The notes under the pieces were generated by a model, which made no database searches, was not told the origin of the DNA, and saw nothing but the letters and a program-made list of their open reading frames with translations. From Amyelois transitella (lineage: Eukaryota; Arthropoda; Insecta; Lepidoptera; Pyralidae), in NCBI RefSeq assembly GCF_032362555.1, contig NC_083535.1, positions 5,828,001-5,892,000 of the forward strand: a stretch of DNA of 64,000 bases, read 5' to 3'. Positions 37,201 through 49,300 of the stretch are shown piece by piece (within the stretch, counting starts at the first letter, position 1; every line of letters begins with the position of its first letter). Both the position numbers and the translations under genes were made by a program.

Positions 37201-37372
37201 ATTAATCAGATGGAATTCAATTATTTCAAATACATACTAATTAGAGTCTATTTTCTTCCTTTCTGGGATGTTCTTGCTGCATATAAAGCGCATAATATAC
37301 TGCTTTCCACACACACACAAGTACACATCCACACTACTCGTTTTTCTATCCATTATTTGAGTTCACTTTCCG
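34243..37372. other. Intergenic region between AcCoAS and MBTPS1
   Basis: Holds the AcCoAS promoter at its left edge: a CpG-rich stretch from about 34110 to 34330 stands out from the AT-rich background and contains a CRE-like GTGACGCAC. I see no convincing sterol-response element by eye. The middle and right parts are AT-rich, with a CTAG-ended fragment at 35875-36036. The right end should include the MBTPS1 3' UTR. Confidence 0.6.
35875..36036 (+). mobile_element. CTAG-ended repeat fragment
   Basis: Ends CGCGGGCGGAGCCGCGGGTG, then TACCCTAG and T: a GC-rich hairpin followed by CTAG, as in the element ending at 6834. The body has GATTTGAAATTTGGTATGTG and TCTCGCAATTAAGG. Confidence 0.5.
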
Positions 37373-40300
37373 CTAGGTGGCGAGGGACATGAGTCTCCGC
37401 CTCCTGATTTTCCTTCCACATCGTTTCCACAGAGCTGTTATGCAGTAAATGATGGCTATGATGGCTAATAGCGTGAGTGCTCGGTTGGTGGTGCTGGGGT
37501 ATTGCGGTTCGATTCCCGGGTGGGATCTGGAAGGAGCCGCCCCTGCACCGCGCCATGCCCTGGGAGCGGGTTCTGTGCCTTCAATTTCTGGAGCCCCTGG
37601 AACATGTTGCAGGTGAATACCAAACATATATTTTGGTACAAACTTACAAAGTAAATAATTAAGAGTAACACCCACTAACTAGTTGTAAAGTGCCAGTTGA
37701 AATAACTGTGAACATTATTGTTAATGTTGAAAATCGAAAATATCCTCAACCAGCCTTCTAACGTGTGTAAAAGACTCTACTCCCATCTATTAACGCCACA
37801 ATTAATACCCGAGTTTCTCACTTATATATATCAGGGCCATATGGCACCCGAGTTCCTCACTCCTATCTATATCGCGTACTATATGGCGACACAGCCTTTC
37901 CTAAGGATTCCTCCAAATCAAAAATTAATTAATAGAAACAAACTTAAAAAGCACATGATAAAGACTTACCAATGCTCTTAGGGTCAGTCGGTTGATGTCT
38001 CGGGGCCAATGTCCTTGCCGCTGGGGCCGCATGCACCGGCTGAGGGGTCATGGGGTTCGCTTTGGGGCATTCCGGGACGGGGCGGGGGCCACTCCCGTCC
38101 GGGGATAAAACTCGAGAATACACGTGGAGACGACCGCCTTCCGCTCGCTTCGGGAGATCTTTATAATGCAGAGAAATTAATATTTTTGGTGGGTTATATT
38201 TATTGTTGTGATTGCAATCGGATGCTCTTACTGAGGAAAACATCGCGAGGCGCAGGCATCCGCACATTCAGGCAACTGATGTGTTACCACGATCCTATTT
38301 GGGTAAGGTTATCATGCAAAGGTAAGACGCGCTCCTTGTTAAAATCTGACTTACCTAATCCATTATTGACTGTAATTGGAAAAAAATGTGCATTATGAAA
38401 TGTGTAATTATCGTTGAAATGGGTCCCTGCTATCCGAAATAAATTAATTTTATTTCATTTATTTATTTATTATGTTGGTCAACGGACGCTCTCGGTGTCC
38501 TATTTGGAAAGGTTAGGATGGGAAGGAGGAGGAAGAAGATAATACCACATATGGAGTTCTCACCTGACGGTATAATATGTACGTCCCGCAGTCTATTCTG
38601 ACGCGGTGTGGCCGCCTCCTTGAGAACTGAAGGCAGATGTCCGACAAGCGCGTATTGTAACGCGGCTAGCAACAGCCAATGGCAAGGCCGGGCCGCCCCG
38701 CCTTCTAGGCAGGAGGAGTCGCCGTATACCACTAGTCTGCCGGCCTGTCATTTATACATTTGTCAAAAAGGGTTAATCGCTTATTATCAATTTATACTCT
38801 GTAAAATATAACTTGCCGTACTAAGTGGTGGTGGCACCTAAGTCATAATTATCGTTCCATCCTGCTGTTACAAAGATCAAGTAATATTTTATGGACTTAA
38901 ACTTAACACAAACATACAGCTACTACAAAAACAACTAGGTACCTTAGGCACTTTATCTATGGTATCGTTGGCGTAGTCCCTCGTTTCGCCGTCGGTCTGC
39001 AGTAGTCCTAATATAGGAACATCCACCGTCTGCGTGGTGGTACTCGACGTAGAACCAGTTAGTTTCTCGCCGGACATTATCTGGAAATTAACAAGGAAGG
39101 TTTAAATATTAAATCTTTATTATAAAACAAATAAAATATAGTAGGAAACAGGTCGGTTTTTCGTTGACAAATGAGTTGCACTGGTTTCATTTCTCAAACT
39201 ACACTTCTGCATAATGTCAAAAAATTAGAAGCCCGCAATTAGTAGCAACTTTTGGGGTGTAGTTGAGCACTAATAGAAGATTTCTCGCAATTTACATAAA
39301 AATTACTAGCCCACTCTTTGTGGGATGTGGTAAAGCAGTAATAACGAATTTCTTGCATTTACCAATAAAATTCTATCATTAAGCTAATCAGTCTTTTCAG
39401 AACTGTTGGCACTGACTACTCCGCAAGGCGTATCTCCTGCGGAATAGTCAATGCCAACAGACGTGAAAAATTAAATGAGAAAATACCAAATCCAAAGTTA
39501 TAAACAATTACCTGGTGCCCTTGATCGCTCAAACGAGCTGTAATAAGTACCCCGTGCTCAGGAAAACTGTGTATGTGTGTACCGCTGGCGTAGTACATAG
39601 AATGGCCGCCCAGTTTGAAAGTGCCTTCAAACACGCGGTCACCTAGCGCCACCTATTGAAGTAAAAAGGTAGAAAAACGAATAAGAGAATAACGAGAGAA
39701 TATTTTAAGGAATGTCGAATATTCAGGCAAATTTATCGAAGCTAGGTGACGTGCCTTGTAAACATGGACCGGACGGCAACTTCGTGGAATTAATTAGGTA
39801 CCTACCTGACTTATCGCTATAACCTATCTTGAATCGCGGTCAAAAGTAAACCTGAGGGACAGAGCGGGGACCAGTTCCCCAGGGACATCTCATGTAATTT
39901 AATGGAAATAAACAATTTTGAATAGTTTTGAGAATGCAAACGAGACTAAGCTCAGGAAAATGTATGATGAGTCACTTCCCATAATTAGAGTCCGGAGAAT
40001 TTCAGGATAAATCAGTATTTGTTGGTGATAATTAAAGTATCCTTTCTCCTGGCTTTAGTCCCAGTTGCATCCTCACCACCCTGAGAGGAAACCGGGGTAT
40101 GCCTTTGACCATGGTCTACCATCTCACCTCCTCAACCTTTGCAGGTAAAACTAACCCGTATTGGATCGGTCGTGGTTACATATCCTGTGCAGGTTTCCTC
40201 ACGATGTTTTCCCTCATCGTCTCGCAGATATGTATATTCATAAATTAAAAAAAAAACGTTGGTGCTACAAACCTGATACATGCTCAATAAATCATTCAAT

Positions 40301-43300
40301 GCCGGGACGTTAGCACCTCCTGTTTCTGGTATCCACCTGGTAAAAAATTTAGTCCTATATATATCTTCATAATATAATTTTATTGCAATGTTGTCATGTG
40401 CGTTCAATCCTACTCATAGATACTTCCTTGTTATACTACAAAAATACATTTATTTCTCACTTGTCTGCTCGACAGCGAGTTTGTACGAGTATGTTAAGTA
40501 TTTAACCGCCGACGTCAAATAAATCTCAACAAATATTATATATATTTGTATACTTAAAAGCGTCTCAGTCATACCGTTTTATTGTAGGTAATTTATCAGA
40601 CTTTTCAACACTTACCATTGCCTCGTATTCTCATCATAAAACTTGACGTGTCGCAGCAAAGAAGCATTGTACCAGTCAGCGAACACCACAAGAGATAAGC
40701 CCGCGTCCACAGCTTTCTTCAAAGTGGACATTTCTTCGGGGAAGTATTCATCTTCAGGGTCTACTAATAGTAAAGCCCCGTATAGGGAGGTATCGATACA
40801 AGTCAAAGGAGTACCTGAAATAAAATTTATAAACTTATAATTTACAGCCGCGACTTTTGGTGTTTGGTTCAACTTTTTATAAAAAACATTTATAAAATTG
40901 TGATAAAATATCTTTATTGTCAATGATTTCACACAAATTTCACACTGTACCACAAAGTTAAGCTTTACCAAAAATATGGCAGACCACGCCATATTGCGGA
41001 TTAAAAAAGGAATTAAAAAAATTAGGCTGGCAATCATAATTTCTAAAAAGTAAGTCTATCATAACCCAAGTCTATCAAATTGTCAGTTTGGTGTATGGCT
41101 TTCATTTCTATGAATTTTCTAAAACAGGTCCGTTTATATTTGACAATAGTATGCATGTGATATCACTTTACTATAAACTTAATATGACAACTATTTGGTG
41201 TTGCTATATGAAACGCAAAACTAGCGCCCTCATTGACAGATCTACTTATTTCTGTTCAAGCTTTACATCTCAAGTTTGAATGAATATCATCGGCGTACCA
41301 ATCCAGGGCGCCTATCTTTCGCTCGGAGATCATCCGAGGGAAGTAGCTCCCTTATTAGAGAAGACTGTAAGTAATAAACAACAAGACATACCCATTACTT
41401 CGAGATAAAACCCGTGTTCTCTTAGCCGTCGGTACATATCTCTAAAGTTTGTATGGATATGGTCGGCGTGCCAGTCCAGGGGGTCGTGTTTGGCTCGGAG
41501 ATCGTCCCGGGGGAAATACCCCCCGGGATAACGGAGGCTGTGGAATTGATCCCACAGAAGACGACGCGATCGCACCGGTACTGGGATAATACGGGCGCTG
41601 GGGAAAAAATATTGGGCGTTGTAAACAAATGGTAGATAATAAGGGTTGGAAATGACGTAAATAATATCTCCTATACATTCAGATTTAGAGCTTACCGTAT
41701 AGGAAGCATAAGAGTTACATTTTTCATAGTCCTATCGCCAAAATCGGTGTGGCTTTCAATAGTGACATTCACGTGACCCTGTGGATTAAAAAAGGAATAA
41801 TAATTAAATTATCTCTAAATTAAACCCTTAAATTAAATTAAATCAACCAAGTCTGTGTTTAGGATTTTTATTTACAAAACATGAAATATCTACCCGGCGT
41901 GATAATTAACGTCAGTCCTGAGAATAAGAATAATAGGTAGAGAACCAAAGGGACGTTAAAGAGATTTTGTAGGGAGTCAATAAAAACGTGCGCTGTTAGA
42001 GAATCCAGCGCAGTTCTCCCATGATTTGGCGGCGATAGCCCCAAAATTAGTAGAGCCATGGATGGTGCTCCTTCCATCCATATAATGAAGTCTATATCCC
42101 TTGCAAGGTAGACAGAGCCAGCAGTCTTGGAAAGTCAGACAGCCGTGACATGGATGGTGTTAGAGCAATATAACGGCACTCACTTCAATAATTCCATCGA
42201 AATCAGCGCCTTCCTCTGTAACGCTGAAGCTGAGCGCCATCCAGCCGGACCACGGCCACAGGATCGGACTGTGCTCGCTCCACACCGACAACAGCGGCCC
42301 GTGGGGCAGGTGGGGGTGCCAGCTTACTTCTTTCTGTTACAATTTACAAAAACAAAATCTTAATAATGGCTCTATACTTATTTACTTTATGCTATGTTGC
42401 ATAAAAGGTATATTGTGTTTATTGCGTTGCACGTTTTTATAAATACCTATTAAAGATGTGGACCGAAAACAAAGTGGTTTAAAGTTGTATTCCTGTTTCG
42501 GGTATACGTTTTCAACATTTTCCTAATAATGAAATAACGAGCCCGCTTGCAGCTTGCTGCTAAAATAACACCAACTAATTTATTATTTTAATTTATTGTA
42601 AAAAATACAGGTCTGAAAGAGAACTTTAATATGAACTTTAACTTATCAATTCTTCGGCTACACTAAGTTAGTTGATGACCGTGAGGTTATAGTGTGTTAT
42701 TATGTTGATAGTCGGCTGCGCGCTGTGGTAAAGAGGCCGAGTGCAATACGGCCACATGAACGGGCATTCGGTGAGGTCAATGTGAGGATCTCAGTTCTTA
42801 TACTTAAGAAAACTGTGGGTTTACGTAATCTATATTTTGTCAAAAATAAAGCAAAATTACCACTTCACCGGCCACTCCAAGTCCGTTGATGACCGTAACG
42901 TTAGCAATAGTTGGCTGCGCGCTGTGGTAGAGCGGCTGAGTGCAATACGGCCACATGTACTGGCATTCTGTGAGGTCAATGTATGGAGGGCTCAGGCTCG
43001 CTTGCGGCTCGTATTCCCGAAGAAACTGCGATTTAAGGAAAACAAATTTTGTTCGCGTGTTTTGATATAATATATAAAAAAAAAATTATTTTATTAATAA
43101 AATTTTATATCATTAATTATTAGTGATAAATCTTATCATAATTGTCTCCTATGCGCCGCAGACTACACACTTTTCGTCCGATCGTGTCTACGGTACACAA
43201 TAAGTCTGTCGTAAAATTTTCATACAAAATAAAATTAGGATTCTGTACAGAATCTATCACATTAGTTTTAGTACTGACCTGATAAGCACTAATAAGGTCC

Positions 43301-46300
43301 AATTTCCCATGGCCCTGTTCGAACATATTAGGGCCGTTGAGTCGTTGCGCGGTGATGCACAAAGCTTGTTTGACTGAGGCCGGAGTGAGGTGATGTCGGG
43401 GCACACCGCTAGCTAACAACGCGATAGCCCCGGCTACAACTGGAGAAGCGACTGAGGTACCTAAATAAATTGGTTTAATAATTACAGTTTTGCGTAACAA
43501 GTCGTTACTTAAACCTCGCGAACACTTTCAATATTTACAAAATTGTGGATATCTCTAAAACTACTTAACCGACGTTGATGCCCGACGAACTTAAAAATAC
43601 CATTGAAAGATTTTCAATACATACATTTAAAATTTCATCAAAATCAGAAAAACGGTTCTAAAGTTATGTCGTTACAAACATACATACATATACATTTCTA
43701 CAGGCTTCACTCGCTTTTCAAAATAAAGTATGGTTAATATAAATAAATAAACATATACGGGACAATTTACACAGATTGAGTTAGCCTTGAAATAAGTTCG
43801 AGATTTGTGTTACGAGATACTAACTCAACGATACACTATTTTTATAATAAATACTTATATAGATAAACATCCAAGACCCAGGCCAATCAGAAGAAGTTAT
43901 TTTTTCATCATGCCCTGGCCGTGATTCGAACCCGGGATCACAGAGGCCGACTTAATAACAAAAGTAATTAATTATTATTTCATTTTTCTTTTTCTTTCCA
44001 AGGCTACAATTTTTTAACAACAATATGAATTTTTAAAAAAAATTATGTGATAGTTAACCTTTATTTCAGTACGTAAAAAGAAATGGACTATACATTGTAA
44101 TCACGACTTTTTCCACTAACTACGGTCTATGCATATTTATTTTTTTTGCCGAAATCAAATAAATAAATAAACGTACCACTTAGAGATCTGCAGCCGCCCG
44201 AAACACTAGATCCCTGCACGCCGCTGCCGTACGTCACTATGTCCGGCTTCATGCGACCGTAGCCCTGAAACGTATGGGATTGTAAGGTACAAGACACACT
44301 TGGGTTTCGAATATTGGACGTTAAAAAGTCTTATGCCTTACTAGCACTGTCTCTCCTCTCTATCTTTGAAGTTAACCGCCAAAAGACCCAAAGACAACAA
44401 CGTTCGTGAATCAGAGCACAGCGTGTGTCTTTTGACCATAATCCTTTGTAAGTATGTCAAGATTTAGCACCAAGGTGCTCCCGTCTGACCTTCGCAACCT
44501 TTGCAAGGGATTTTTACCCGTATTGGATCATAGTAAAACATCCAGTTGGGCGACGTGCAGGTTTCCACAGATGTTTTCCCTCACCGGAGTAGCGTCAGCA
44601 AATGATAAAGTAATATTTACAAACTCACGTGTGGCAGTTCCCAAGTAGTCATCCCCCTAGAGGAAAACTTGGCGATGCGGTCATCGAACCCAATACCGCC
44701 CACACCGATGACGTCCATCTGATCCGCCGGGTTGTTGAGTGTACCGTACAAGGGACCGTCGTTGCCAATCGCCGATACCATTATTACCTGTTCAATAAAT
44801 AGTTGAGAAATCATATAATACTAATATTATATCAACGCCATAGAACAGAGGCTAAGTAATGCAAAACTAAAGGGACGCTAAATAGATTTTGTTGGGATTT
44901 CAAGAAAGGGTGCGCTGTTAGAGAACGCATGCGCTACAGCAGCGCACTCCTCCTATAAGGAGATAGTTTATATTTATATTATATTATTACACTATTAGAC
45001 TACGTATAATCCATACTATCCATAAACAAATATTATAAATGCAAAGGTCTATCTATCTGTTTGTCACTCTGTCACGCTTTCATGGCGAGGTCTAACATAG
45101 GCTTCTGCATTATCTAAATTCTTACCAGAAAGGGAATTTTTAGTAAAACGCAAGTGGAGCTAGGGGAAAACTAGTTAACACTCTCCCTGCCGGCAAAGTA
45201 TAATGATATTTTAGTTCAGGAGGCCACGGGGTCGCCGGCGTACCCCAAGTTTTTGCAATAAATAGGCCGAGAATTACAAGATAAAATGGTTCCAGGAAGC
45301 CATGGGGTCTGCCGGCGGGACCAACAAAAATTGTTTCAGTACGCCGTGGGATCCGCCTTGACCTCCCAAATTCAAACAGATTTTGTACCTGCTGGCTGGC
45401 TAATACGGAAAATTCAATATGTGTTATGGCGTCAGCGTGAACTTAACTACAAATAAAAAAAAAAAGCAAGTCAGTAGGATCAATAATATGTTTTTTATGA
45501 GACTGAGAAAATTATAAATAAAAACAGCATAAGTAGAGTATTTATGTATTTATTTGTGTTAGTTATTATAAAAAGTTTGAAAAACACATAATAATGTTCA
45601 AAAAATTACTTTTTCGTGTGTATTGTCGCGAAACACTCTGCGCAAACACTGGGTTTAGTGGGGCATAAAAGGCAGACAGTGTTTGTCTTTTTGGTTAGCT
45701 TTTTGGCTTCAACACTTGTTTTACCTTGCAAGCGCAGTAGTTGGTAACAATGAATACATTTACGCCGTATGATCCGATTACGATGGTCAGCTATAGGATT
45801 TTTCCCAAACTTATGCTCTACTGCTTCGCGATTCTCTGCAACGTTGGTGCTTTCCTGATATAAACCCAATAACTGTATGCTTAGTTGTTCTCTGAATTTT
45901 GTTATAGTGTAGCGTTTGGATTTCACTCTTTTATGTGCCGTGTAAACAAGAAAAGCATTTATGACAGATGTGTTCAGTATCAATTCTACTGCGAGTTTTT
46001 GGAACCAACGAATGCTACGTCGTGATGGGTTGCAGTAGCTTCCCATCTGATCAGAAAGGTCAATTGAGCATTTGTGCTTATTGTAGTCCGCAATTGCTAT
46101 AGGTTTCAGAGAACATTTATTTTTGTTGCGCTTGCTTGTAACAGTGACAAATCCCACTTTGTGTTTAGTAGACAAGGCCAAGACTTCTCTCTTATCCTTC
46201 CACTTAAATACCAAAATCCCCTTTTCGTTTTCCATCGCAACCAATTCTCCCTTCTTCAATTTCTCGCCTACTACATTCTTGGGTAACCCTTTCCGGTTTT

Positions 46301-49300
46301 TTCTGACGGTGCCTATCAAATGCGTGGAATGTTGTAATAGAGACTCGGCCAAATCTACGCTCGTATAATAGTTATCAGTAATGATGCTTCGGCCAGCATC
46401 TAAGAACTTAGTGCTCAATTCCATCACCACGTTTTTGGATAAATTCTGTTGGCGCTCAGGACCCTTTTTGCCTTCGTATACAATTAAATCAAACGTATAA
46501 CCGTCGTCTCCACATATTTTAAAAAGCTTGATACCGTATTTGTGCCTTTTACCTGGTATATATTGCATGAACTTTATACGCCCACGGAACGCAACCATGG
46601 TCTCATCGACTGTCAGGTATTCATCAGGAGTCTTAAAATTTTGGTATTTGGTTGTGATCAACTGAACTAAACGCCTTATTTTGATCAACTTATCTGTGCG
46701 TGATGTCTCGGCAAAAAAGGTATCTTCGAAATGCCAACAACGCAGTAACAATTCGAAACGATTTCGGCTCATAGTAGATCCAGCCACTTTATTTTCATAT
46801 AGCGGGTTACGACTCCAGTAATCTGCAATTTTAGGCAGCTTTTTCAGGCCCATCCACATCAATAAGCCAATAAATTTTTTCATTTCTTGTTGATCACAAT
46901 CTTTCCAGTCATTCAGTCTACTCGAACGTCGCAAAGTTGTAGTTATTTTGGTCTTTACTGCATAACAATTAGTCATTGTCACCATCAAGTTGATAATCTC
47001 TTCGTCAACAAACAAAAGAAAATAATCCAATTCAGTCTCACACAATTGGGGGATGTTTTTCACACCAGGAGTGCCAGTAAAAGGAAATACTTGCTGACGG
47101 GTTCCAGTTGGCGGGTACCAGCAACTTGCGTTACTCGACGTCTGCGCACGTTGAACTGGACGTTGAGATGAGCCGGCGCCAGCGCCGCGGTTCGGCGGCG
47201 TCATAGTATCACCATCGGAGTTAGCATTACTGTTACTCGTCGATTCATCGTCGTCCGAAGTTAATTCACTATCGTCCGACTCGGGTATAAAGTCGGGATC
47301 GAAATCTGAGTCGTCGGACATTATCAAAAGAAGATCGAGTTTCGCGATCGATGTAAAAACGCGGGAAAAACGCACACGACAGGCCGTGGGGGCGGCCGGC
47401 GGCTAACTGTCATAATAAAAGGGTGGCGTGCTAATGAATAACTATACAAATTGTGCGTGGCGTGCGGAAAGAAAATAATTGGGGGCTACCGGCGGACCCC
47501 ATGGCCTCCTAACTAAAAAGTTACAAAAGTGCTTTGGCTTGCGGAACAAGAATTAGTGGGGGTCGCCGGCGGATCCCATGGCAGGGAGAGTGTTAAAACT
47601 AAATTCACTACTGATATCCCGTATTTTTGACGTACGCCTGCGAGTAAAATACAGAACCTCTCTACTAATATTTATAACACACATTTATTACGTGTAAAGT
47701 GTAGGTATATTGATTTGATATTTTTACTTTAGATAATGAAAATGATACTTACCCTATTAGCACTGAGTTCCCACACCTTATCAACAAAGGGATGGTCCAT
47801 AAAATCAGGTCCTCCGATACTGAGATTTAAAATGTCGATCTTCCGCATTATCGCGTAGTTGAACGCGTCCAGGAACCACGACGTGTATGAGACCTGGACA
47901 TAATGTGGTAGCTTCATTTAACACTACATTTAATTTTAATTTTTATAATTTAAAGTACGAAATATATGATGCAGATTGCCGTTAGTCGCGACCAAACAAT
48001 AGGCACAGATTGCTCTGTAAAATAAAAATAGTTTCTAAGATTACTACTTTTAAATCACCGGATTTTCAAACAATTTTCGCTATCATTTATTCAATTTATT
48101 TCCGAATGATTCTACATACAATACTTGCTTTAATGTCCACCGTGCAAAGTTGGTATAATACAAAATAGTTAAAACACAAATCTATCAATCACCTGATTAT
48201 CCGTGAACACTCTAAATATATGGAGATCTGCGTCTGGCGCGAATCCCAGGCAGTCGGCCCGGGACGCTATGACGCCCGCTACGAAGGTCCCATGGCCCAG
48301 CGCGTCGTCCAACGTGTTCTCCCCGGTCCAGTCGGTGCGCTCCCTTACTCGCCCGAAATGTGGGTGGTGACGCGCTAGACCCGTGTCGAACACGGCCACT
48401 TTGATGCCTTCACCTGTTTGAAAAAGTTAACACAAATTACGTCTTTATCCCTTGTGAACTACACTGAGAAAACAATATCGCAAAAGACTAAGAGTTCGTT
48501 CATGTCTACTGCTTAATGTTGGAATTGAGATGCAGATATTGAACGGTTGCAAGCCGATTGCGTTAAAGAAGAAACCCAAGTTTATTTTTTCCCTTGATTA
48601 AGTTCTTCTCGTGAGTTTGTATAACTTTAATGTAAGTTTTTTCTTCACTACCATTGCACAACCTTGCACAAGATGGATGTGCGCCTTTTCCGTTAAGTCG
48701 CCTTTTACGACATCTATTGGAAAGAGATGAAGTGGTCCTATTTTGAGTTCCTACGGCAGCGGTAGGTACTACACGATACGATACTAAAATAGATTGCCGG
48801 AATCGGTTCTTGGTAAGCCTAACCGAAAATTCAAAGTGAATATAAAGAATGTATTTTGTGACAAGGCTTAATATAAGACTGATGACTACCTATACCTACC
48901 TAAATGTCGACAACCAATGTAGTGAAACAGAAAGATATGACAATTATTAGACTATGTTCGAGATGTTCCATAACAATAGTTAGTAGTACGGACGTATACG
49001 TACAGTAGTAATAGTGTAGTTTGATTTGAACCTAAATCAAAATTCAGTACACTCTGTACATAAATCTTTTTAAAATTGGCAAATCATAAAATTTATATAT
49101 ATTTTTTTAATATTAAAATCTCATATAAATATATTAATCTGAACAATGTATTCTCTCGTCCACAATCTAAGTTTGGATATTTGTGAAGTTGACATTGTTG
49201 AAGAAAATGCTGCAGTGCAGTTTGTTACCGCTTCTTCTGCACTGACGCCTTAGAAACTTAGTTTTAAGTAATTTATTTGACGCCAACCAATGTTGTAAAA

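Larger units (their letters stand above)
45179..47592 (-). mobile_element. Complete piggyBac-family transposon
   Basis: Bounded on both sides by the TTAA target site (45175-45178 and 47593-47596). Both termini carry the identical 13-bp inverted repeat CACTCTCCCTGCC (45179-45191, and its complement at 47580-47592). At 2414 bp it encloses one intact transposase frame and GC-rich subterminal repeats. It sits in MBTPS1 intron 6, with transposase in the same orientation as the host gene. Intact frame plus matching ends suggest a recent insertion and a possibly autonomous copy. Confidence 0.93.

Noticed and set aside
37944-38267. Separate 107-residue protein starting [10 protein letters not shown]
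   Set aside because: Only its C-terminal half is coding, as MBTPS1 exon 19 (37970-38158). The upstream part is intron with a family C repeat.
41264-42812. Assembly or haplotype duplication as the source of the exon relics
   Set aside because: The copies differ from their parents by about 10-25 percent plus indels, too much for allelic copies placed side by side. Long-read confirmation would still be useful.
46074-47171. Several plus-strand frames of 70-94 codons
   Set aside because: All are antisense to the intact piggyBac transposase and lack any family signature.
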